In this document: in pieces, positions 58,927 to 64,000 of the stretch
Layout of the letters: every line of letters begins with the position of its first letter
How positions within the stretch are numbered: position 1 is the stretch's first letter
Assembly: GCF_000632715.1 (NCBI RefSeq)
Contig: NZ_BAWO01000022.1
Coordinates: forward strand, 47,438-111,437
Reading direction: 5' to 3'
DNA from: Parageobacillus caldoxylosilyticus NBRC 107762
GTDB taxonomy: Bacteria > Bacillota > Bacilli > Bacillales > Anoxybacillaceae
DNA length: 64,000 bases
Notes under the pieces: generated by a model
Database searches by the model: none
The model's input: only the letters and a program-made list of their open reading frames with translations
Told to the model about the DNA's origin: nothing
Position numbers and translations under genes: made by a program

Positions 58927-61290
58927 ATGGAAGTGAACCCATCAGTCCGTCCGTCTTTACGTCCCGAACGGCGGACACAAAATAGTTTCCTTAAATCAAT
59001 ATTAATTTTTACGATTTTAATCAGTTTTACCGTCCTGCTTGTCGGCGGATATTGGATTTTTAAAGAAATGGCGCCGCGGCCGAAAGAAGTGCGGAGCGAA
59101 AGCGGCAAAGTGTTGATGACAAAAGAAACGATTATCGGCGGACAGGCAGTATTTCAAAAGTATGGCTTGATGGATTACGGTACCGTACTTGGGCACGGAT
59201 CTTACATGGGTCCGGATTATACGGCAGAGGCGTTGAAGATTTACACGGAAGGGATGCAAGAGTATAAAGCAAAAGAACTTTATAATAAACCATTCTCGCA
59301 ACTATCCAAAGATGAAAAAACGATCATTCGTGATAAAGTAATTAAAGAAATGCGGAAAAACCGCTACAACCCTGTTACTGATGTGCTTGTGCTAACCGAT
59401 GCGCAAGTGTATGGACTGGAAAAAGTCCGCGATTATTATCGCGATGTATTCACCAACGGTGACGGCTGGGGATTGAAAAAAGGGTTAATTAAAGAATCAG
59501 ACATGCCAAAAGCACATCGCGCCTGGGTAGCGGACAGCGACCAAATTCAGCAAATCGCCGACTTCTTCTTCTGGACAGCTTGGTTATCAAGCACTCCAAG
59601 AATTGGGGACCACATTACGTATACAAACAACTGGCCATATTATGAAGATGCAGGGAATACGATGTCGTTTTCCGCCATGTGGTGGAGCGGAGCAAGCGTG
59701 ACCATCTTAATTTTATTCGTCGGGATTATTTTGTTCTTCTTCTACCGCTATCAATTAAGCATGCAGGAAGCATATAAAGAAGGGCAATTCCCGGTTATCG
59801 ATTTGCGTAAGCAGCCTTTGACTTCTTCGCAAGTGAAATCAGGAAAATACTTTGCGATTGTTGCTGTGCTGTTTTTCGTTCAATCGATGTTTGGTGCGTT
59901 GCTTGCCCATTATTATGTAGAGCCAGACAGCTTTTTCGGCATCAAATGGATTCATGATTTATTGCCGTTTAACATTGCGAAAGGCTACCATTTACAGTTA
60001 GCGATTTTCTGGATTGCGACATCATGGCTGGGCATGGGGATTTTTATCGCGCCGCTTGTCGGCGGACATGAGCCGAAAAAACAAGGGCTTCTCGTTGATA
60101 TTTTGTTCTGGGCCCTCGTTGTTCTTGTCGGCGGCAGCATGATCGGCCAATGGCTCGGTGTGAACGGATATTTAGGAAACAGCTGGTTCTTGCTTGGCCA
60201 TCAAGGATGGGAGTACATTGAGCTTGGCCGCATTTGGCAAATCATCTTGGTAGTGGGCATGCTCATTTGGCTGTTTATCGTCTTTCGCGGCATTAAGAGC
60301 GGCTTAAAACGGGAGAGCGATAAAGGCGGATTAATTCACTTATTGTTCTACTCGGCGATTGCGGTGCCGTTCTTTTACATCTTTGCGTTCTTTATGAAAC
60401 CGGACACAAACTTTACGATGGCCGATTACTGGCGCTGGTGGATTATCCACTTGTGGGTGGAAGGAATTTTTGAAGTGTTTGCGGTTGTTGTAATCGGCTT
60501 TTTGTTGGTGCAAATGAAACTTGTCACAAAAAGCTCTACAGTAAGAGCGTTATATTTCCAATTTACGATCTTGCTTGGCAGCGGGGTCATTGGAATTGGC
60601 CACCACTATTATTACAACGGTTCGGCGGAAATATGGATTGCGCTTGGTGCCGTCTTCTCGGCGCTCGAAGTCATTCCGCTTACATTGCTTATTTTAGAAG
60701 CATATGAGCAATACAAAATGATGCGCGACGGCGGCGTCAACTTCCCTTATAAGTCGACGTTCTGGTTTTTGATTTCTACAGCGATTTGGAACCTAGTCGG
60801 CGCCGGTGTTCTTGGATTCCTCATCAATTTGCCAGCCGTAAGTTATTTCGAACACGGACAATTTTTAACGCCGACTCACGGCCATGGGGCGATGATGGGA
60901 GTATACGGCATGTTCGCCATTGCGGTGTTGCTGTATTCGCTGCGCAATATCGTCAAGCCGGAAGCATGGAACGATAAATGGTTAAAATTCGCATGCTGGA
61001 TGCTCAATATCGGGCTTGCAGGGATGATTGCAGTGACGCTATTGCCAATCGGTATTCTGCAAATAAAAGAAGCGTTTGAACATGGCTATTGGGCATCGCG
61101 TTCTCCAGCGTTTTTACAACAGGATCTTGTGCAAACCTTGCTTACGATCCGTGCTGTTCCAGATACGATTTTCTTAATTGGTGTCATTGTGATGATGGTG
61201 TTCAGCGTCAAATCGCTATTCCATTTGCGCAAACCGACACACGGTGAGGAAGAAGCGCTTCCGGTGGTCGATTTAACCAAAGAAGAATAA
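58927..61290 (+). CDS. norZ: Quinol-dependent nitric oxide reductase (qNOR)
   Basis: 787 residues, TAGGAGG before the ATG. One N-terminal membrane helix (~22-45), a long extracytoplasmic domain (~50-240, QAVFQKYGLMDYGTVLGHGS, DHITYTNNWPYYED) and about twelve further helices. Haem/FeB histidine regions include GYHLQLAIFWIATSWLGMGI, HLWVEGIFEVFAVVVIGFLL, GIGHHYYYNG and THGHGAMMGVYGMFAIAVLL. This fused NorC-NorB layout is that of qNOR, solved structurally from Geobacillus stearothermophilus. It reduces 2 NO to N2O with menaquinol, in denitrification or NO detoxification. Control by the divergent Crp/Fnr protein is likely. Confidence 0.95.
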   Translation: MEVNPSVRPSLRPERRTQNSFLKSILIFTILISFTVLLVGGYWIFKEMAPRPKEVRSESGKVLMTKETIIGGQAVFQKYGLMDYGTVLGHGSYMGPDYTAEALKIYTEGMQEYKAKELYNKPFSQLSKDEKTIIRDKVIKEMRKNRYNPVTDVLVLTDAQVYGLEKVRDYYRDVFTNGDGWGLKKGLIKESDMPKAHRAWVADSDQIQQIADFFFWTAWLSSTPRIGDHITYTNNWPYYEDAGNTMSFSAMWWSGASVTILILFVGIILFFFYRYQLSMQEAYKEGQFPVIDLRKQPLTSSQVKSGKYFAIVAVLFFVQSMFGALLAHYYVEPDSFFGIKWIHDLLPFNIAKGYHLQLAIFWIATSWLGMGIFIAPLVGGHEPKKQGLLVDILFWALVVLVGGSMIGQWLGVNGYLGNSWFLLGHQGWEYIELGRIWQIILVVGMLIWLFIVFRGIKSGLKRESDKGGLIHLLFYSAIAVPFFYIFAFFMKPDTNFTMADYWRWWIIHLWVEGIFEVFAVVVIGFLLVQMKLVTKSSTVRALYFQFTILLGSGVIGIGHHYYYNGSAEIWIALGAVFSALEVIPLTLLILEAYEQYKMMRDGGVNFPYKSTFWFLISTAIWNLVGAGVLGFLINLPAVSYFEHGQFLTPTHGHGAMMGVYGMFAIAVLLYSLRNIVKPEAWNDKWLKFACWMLNIGLAGMIAVTLLPIGILQIKEAFEHGYWASRSPAFLQQDLVQTLLTIRAVPDTIFLIGVIVMMVFSVKSLFHLRKPTHGEEEALPVVDLTKEE

Positions 61291-61295
61291 ATAAA

Positions 61296-61330
61296 AAAGA
61301 ATCACAGCACAAATCGCTGTGATTCTTTTT
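61296..61330. terminator. Terminator of qNOR
   Basis: Stem AAGAATCACAGC with GCTGTGATTCTT, A and T tracts on both sides; it can serve the small convergent gene too. Confidence 0.88.
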
Positions 61331-61366
61331 ATCTTCGTATGATAGCGCTTTCTATCTTGTTCGTTG

Positions 61367-61516
61367 TTAACTCTTCTTCGCTTCTTCTTTTTCTTCGTAA
61401 CATTGAAAACAATACAACGTTTCTTTTTCATCGCTAATGATGCCGTTTAAAAACCCATGCAAACAATGTATCGGTTTGCCGCACTGCGAACAAAAGCCAA
61501 CAAGCTCTTCCAACAT
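61367..61516 (-). CDS. Small zinc-ribbon protein, 49 residues
   Basis: ATG 61516 (or 61519) follows AAAGGAG and the frame ends at 61367. Two Cys pairs, CSQC near residue 9 and CFQC near 36, with CLHGFLNG between them, predict a zinc ribbon or knuckle. The tail is acidic and basic (YEEKEEAKKS). I do not recognise the family. It stands convergent to qNOR and divergent from a DUF2249 gene, inside the nitric oxide block. Confidence 0.72.
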   Translation of the reverse strand: MLEELVGFCSQCGKPIHCLHGFLNGIISDEKETLYCFQCYEEKEEAKKS

Positions 61517-61559
61517 CATTTCTCCTTTCATAAACGATTGAAAATTATCATTCGTAAGT

Positions 61560-61602
61560 TGTGATGTTCATCACTACGACAAACGACAAAAGCGATTATG
61601 AT
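61560..61602 (+). promoter_or_regulatory. Crp/Fnr-type box and promoter of the third DUF2249 gene
   Basis: TGTGA-TGTTCA-TCACT at 61560-61575, TATGAT at 61597-61602; centres are 32 bases apart. Confidence 0.78.
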
Positions 61603-61641
61603 GTGTATATAATTCATTATACTATAAAGGAGGCAACAATT

Positions 61642-61875
61642 ATGAGTCAATTTGCTGCAAAAATTCATGCACCTGATTATGAACCGCGCGAAAGACATCC
61701 TGCGATCTTTCGTTTATTCGATAGCCTGAAGCCAGGTGAAGTGATGGAATTAACAAACGATCATGATCCGCGTCCGCTGCATTATCAGTTTATGATGGAA
61801 CGTCCAGATCAATTTACTTGGGAGTACTTAGAAGAAGGACCGGAAATTTGGCGAGTTGCCATCGGCAAAAAATAA
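61642..61875 (+). CDS. DUF2249 family protein, copy 3
   Basis: 77 residues from ATG 61642 behind AAAGGAGG; the frame is open further upstream through the promoter box, which rules that part out. FAAKIHAPDYEPRERHPAIF, then DSLKPGEVMELTNDHDPRPL with the family LxPGE motif, and WEYLEEGPEIWRVAIGKK. The DHDP-L-x-Y variant is the one often linked to nitric oxide genes and haem proteins. It has its own Crp/Fnr-type promoter and a terminator (61891-61921). Confidence 0.85.
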   Translation: MSQFAAKIHAPDYEPRERHPAIFRLFDSLKPGEVMELTNDHDPRPLHYQFMMERPDQFTWEYLEEGPEIWRVAIGKK

Positions 61876-61890
61876 ATCAGATTTTTAGAA

Positions 61891-61921
61891 AAGATTCCCG
61901 AAAAATTACGGGAATCTTTTC
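61891..61921 (+). terminator. Terminator after DUF2249 copy 3
   Basis: Stem GATTCCCG/CGGGAATC, then TTTTCTTTT. Confidence 0.82.
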
Positions 61922-61976
61922 TTTTCGCTGCCTTCATGATACAGTGAAACAAAGAGTTGGAGAAAGGGGACAGACG

Positions 61977-62564
61977 GTGAAAGGAATGACAGGGGTTGTT
62001 CTTGCAGGGGGTCAGTCGCGGCGTTTTGGCAGCCCGAAAGCGTTTGCCAAGTTTAAAGGAAAATATTTTTTTGAAATTGCTGTAGAAACATTACGCACAG
62101 TGGCAGAGGATATTTATATTGTTAGCCATCCTTCACTAGTAGACTGTTTTCGGCAAAAGACAGTGGAAAAAGTGATCATGGACGATGAACGGTATCGTGG
62201 GCAAGGGCCGCTGGCGGGAATCTATACGGTTATGAAAAAAAGCGAAGCGGAATGGATATTTGTGCTTCCGTGCGATATGCCGTATATGCGGCCGGAAGTT
62301 GCGGAAAAACTTGCTAAATATGCGAACGAGAAGTTTGATGCGATTATATGCGCGCATTTCGGCCGAATTCAGCCGTTAGTTGGCATGTATCATCGACGGA
62401 CATTCGAGCAAATCGAAAAGCTGCTGCAAGCAAAGGATAACAGAATGAAGTCGTTGCTTCATCGTTGTCATGTTCGCTATGTGACGGAGCAAGATTTTTG
62501 GGAAAATGAGATCGTATTTCGCAATGTAAATAAACCGAATGAGTTTGACGATATTGTGACATAA
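61977..62564 (+). CDS. mobA: Molybdenum cofactor guanylyltransferase MobA
   Basis: 195 residues, GTG 61977 six bases after AAAGGGGA; ATG 61986 is the alternative. Nucleotidyltransferase motif TGVVLAGGQSRRFGSPKAFA at the start, RGQGPLAGIYTVM and LPCDMPYMRPEV with the metal-binding Asp, then RIQPLVGMYHR. It attaches GMP to molybdopterin, giving the cofactor needed by nitrate reductases of the Nar/Nap kind. That fits a nitrate respiration block, whose nar genes may start right of the window. Its stop codon overlaps the first of two Crp/Fnr-like boxes. Confidence 0.9.
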   Translation: MKGMTGVVLAGGQSRRFGSPKAFAKFKGKYFFEIAVETLRTVAEDIYIVSHPSLVDCFRQKTVEKVIMDDERYRGQGPLAGIYTVMKKSEAEWIFVLPCDMPYMRPEVAEKLAKYANEKFDAIICAHFGRIQPLVGMYHRRTFEQIEKLLQAKDNRMKSLLHRCHVRYVTEQDFWENEIVFRNVNKPNEFDDIVT

Positions 62565-62614
62565 ATCGCTTTGTGATATATGTCACATGAGTGTTTCCCC
62601 CTATGCAGTACAAT
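62555..62614 (+). promoter_or_regulatory. Crp/Fnr-type boxes and promoter of the radical SAM gene
   Basis: The perfect box TGTGA-TATATG-TCACA (62572-62587) has TACAAT at 62609-62614, with centres 32 bases apart. A weaker box TGTGA-CATAAA-TCGCT at 62555-62570 precedes it by 17 bases. Confidence 0.8.
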
Positions 62615-62635
62615 GAAAGCAAGGAGGGGAACATA

Positions 62636-63754
62636 GTGAGGGACTTTAACGAAAATCCGTTTATTGTGATTTGGGAATTAACAAGGGCATGTCAATTAAA
62701 ATGTCTTCATTGCCGGGCCGAGGCGCAATACCATCGCGATCCGCGCGAATTGACATTTGAAGAAGGGAAAAAGTTAATTGATGATATATATGAGATGGAT
62801 CAGCCGCTTCTCGTGTTTACCGGCGGGGATCCGCTCATGCGTCCGGATGTATATGATCTTGCGAAATATGCGATTGACAAAGGCCTTCATGTTTCAATGA
62901 CGCCGAGCGCGACACCGAACGTGACAAAAGAAGCAATTCGAAAAGCGAAGGAAGTTGGGCTTTCCCGTTGGGCGTTTAGTTTGGACGGGCCAAACGCGGA
63001 AATTCATGACCATTTCCGCGGAACGCCTGGTTCCTTTGATTTAACGATCAAAGCGATTGAATATTTGCATGAGCTTGATATCCCGGTGCAAATTAACACC
63101 GTTATTTCCCGTTACAATGTTCATGCCCTTGATGAAATGGCAGAGTTGGTTGAAAAACTAAAATGTGTGCTTTGGAGCGTCTTTTTCCTTGTACCGACCG
63201 GGCGGGGAAAAGAATCGGACATGATTTCCCCGGTAGAGCATGAAAAAGTGTTTCGCTGGCTTTATGAAACGAGCAAGCGCGTCCCGTTTGACATAAAAAC
63301 AACGGCAGGACAGCATTACCGCCGTGTTGTTTTGCAAGCGAAAATGCGGGAAAATCAAATAGCCAGCGACGGAATCCGCTATGAAGACGTGCTGGCCAAA
63401 GGGCTGACCGGTCAAGTCGACGGTCTTGGCCGTGCGCCAAAAGGAGTCAACGACGGCAACGGATTTGTTTTTATTTCTCATATTGGTGATGTCTATCCGA
63501 GCGGACTGCTTCCGGTAAAAGCCGGAAACGTCCGGGAAACGCCGCTCGCGGAAATTTACCGGAATTCGCCGATTTTCCAAGACTTGCGCAGCCCTGATAA
63601 ATATAAAGGAAAATGCGGCGTATGCGAATTCCGCTACGTTTGCGGCGGCTCGCGCTCGCGGGCGTATGCTGTTACCGGCGATTACTTAGAAAGTGAACCG
63701 TATTGCGTATACATTCCAAAAGCATTGCGGCAAAAAGGCAAGCGTTTATCTTAA
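62636..63754 (+). CDS. Radical SAM/SPASM domain protein (NirJ/AhbD-like)
   Basis: 372 residues, starting at GTG 62636 nine bases after AAGGAGGGG. Radical SAM cluster motif CQLKCLHC (~18-25), FTGGDPLMRPD, and SLDGPNAEIHDHFRG. The C-terminal SPASM-type cysteines lie in CGVCEFRYVCGGSRSRAYAV and PYC (~335-365). The family contains haem-modifying enzymes (NirJ, AhbC/D) and peptide-modifying enzymes. No precursor peptide gene is visible, and control from a Crp/Fnr box beside mobA and qNOR points towards cofactor making for nitrogen-oxide respiration. The precise substrate is not known. Confidence 0.85.
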   Translation: MRDFNENPFIVIWELTRACQLKCLHCRAEAQYHRDPRELTFEEGKKLIDDIYEMDQPLLVFTGGDPLMRPDVYDLAKYAIDKGLHVSMTPSATPNVTKEAIRKAKEVGLSRWAFSLDGPNAEIHDHFRGTPGSFDLTIKAIEYLHELDIPVQINTVISRYNVHALDEMAELVEKLKCVLWSVFFLVPTGRGKESDMISPVEHEKVFRWLYETSKRVPFDIKTTAGQHYRRVVLQAKMRENQIASDGIRYEDVLAKGLTGQVDGLGRAPKGVNDGNGFVFISHIGDVYPSGLLPVKAGNVRETPLAEIYRNSPIFQDLRSPDKYKGKCGVCEFRYVCGGSRSRAYAVTGDYLESEPYCVYIPKALRQKGKRLS

Positions 63755-64000
63755 TCACCATGTTCACTGGCTCTCTTTTATGGGAGCCAGTTTTTTATTT
63801 ACGCGTTCACAGAAATGGTTTTCTAGGCATGTTTATAAATAAACAGGAAATGATAAAGATGGAAATCCACTTTTTACAATTATGTGACACTACCAAAAAA
63901 TGTGATGAAATTCACAAACATTCTTTTTTCATTTCCGTATGATGGACACAAAAGCAGATAAATTTAATTATATGGCTGTGATCAAAAAGGAGCATTCCTG
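63755..64000 (+). promoter_or_regulatory. Terminator, then a Crp/Fnr-controlled promoter reading out of the window
   Basis: The stem ACTGGCTC/GAGCCAGT with TTTTTT (63766-63796) ends the radical SAM gene. A perfect box TGTGA-TGAAAT-TCACA (63901-63916) is followed by TATGAT (63938-63943), centres 32 bases apart, and AAAAAGGAG near 63985. A gene on the plus strand must start just beyond the right edge; nar genes are a fair guess. Confidence 0.75.

Overview
This window looks like chromosome from a thermophilic, spore-forming member of the Geobacillus/Parageobacillus group. The evidence is the gerP spore-coat/germination operon, a Spo0E-type phosphatase, long stretches in Bacillus yis/yit gene order, thermophile-type starch enzymes, an HxlA/HxlB formaldehyde module, a quinol-type nitric oxide reductase and strong AGGAGG ribosome sites. 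Parageobacillus thermoglucosidasius or a close relative is my best guess. No rRNA, tRNA, CRISPR array or intact insertion sequence was seen.

Region 1 (1-11.3 kb) follows the B. subtilis yis order: gerPE-D-C-B-A (minus), two divergent gerPF-like genes, a frameshifted acyl-CoA ligase, a DUF418 membrane protein, yisI-like Spo0E phosphatase, yisK-like FAH protein, rocD, yisL, yisN and asnO-type asparagine synthetase. The acyl-CoA ligase, DUF418 gene and rocD appear to interrupt that order.

Region 2 (11.3-29.4 kb) is a two-part starch/maltodextrin locus. Part one holds a cytoplasmic neopullulanase, a MalEFG-type importer, a membrane-anchored amylase and a LacI/MalR-type repressor. Part two holds a secreted CGTase-like enzyme with five domains, a second MalEFG importer and a GH31 glucosidase. 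Part two is followed by a diverged second copy of the last ~132 bases of the repressor gene, including a stop codon and a good terminator. This suggests that about 9.7 kb was inserted at the 3' end of the repressor gene. LacI-type operators sit at the promoters of both parts. No importer ATPase is present, so both importers presumably share an MsmX-like ATPase encoded elsewhere.

Region 3 (29.8-40.7 kb) carries pgi, gnd and zwf (one minus-strand operon), an iron-type alcohol dehydrogenase, hxlR, two GNAT acetyltransferases, hxlA-hxlB and a zinc alcohol dehydrogenase. Together pgi, zwf, gnd, hxlA and hxlB encode the enzymes of a cyclic route that oxidises formaldehyde to CO2. Three position-conserved 28-base elements precede hxlA, hxlR and the iron alcohol dehydrogenase, which defines a likely HxlR regulon.

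Region 4 (41.1-56.2 kb) has an SDR oxidoreductase, metH and yitJ behind a SAM (S-box) riboswitch, yajQ, yitL/cvfB, a BMP-type lipoprotein next to a chemoreceptor, a 43-residue DUF3941 gene, a possible IS200/IS605 end remnant, degV-family yitS, DUF3813, yitU, yitV and a YitW-like assembly factor.

Region 5 (56.2-64.0 kb) is a nitric oxide/nitrate respiration block: a polytopic haem-oxidase-like membrane protein, three DUF2249 genes, a Crp/Fnr regulator, qNOR, a small zinc-ribbon gene, mobA and a radical SAM/SPASM protein. TGTGA-N6-TCACA boxes sit at a constant distance (box centre 32 bases from the -10 centre) in front of five transcription units, one of them reading out of the right edge.
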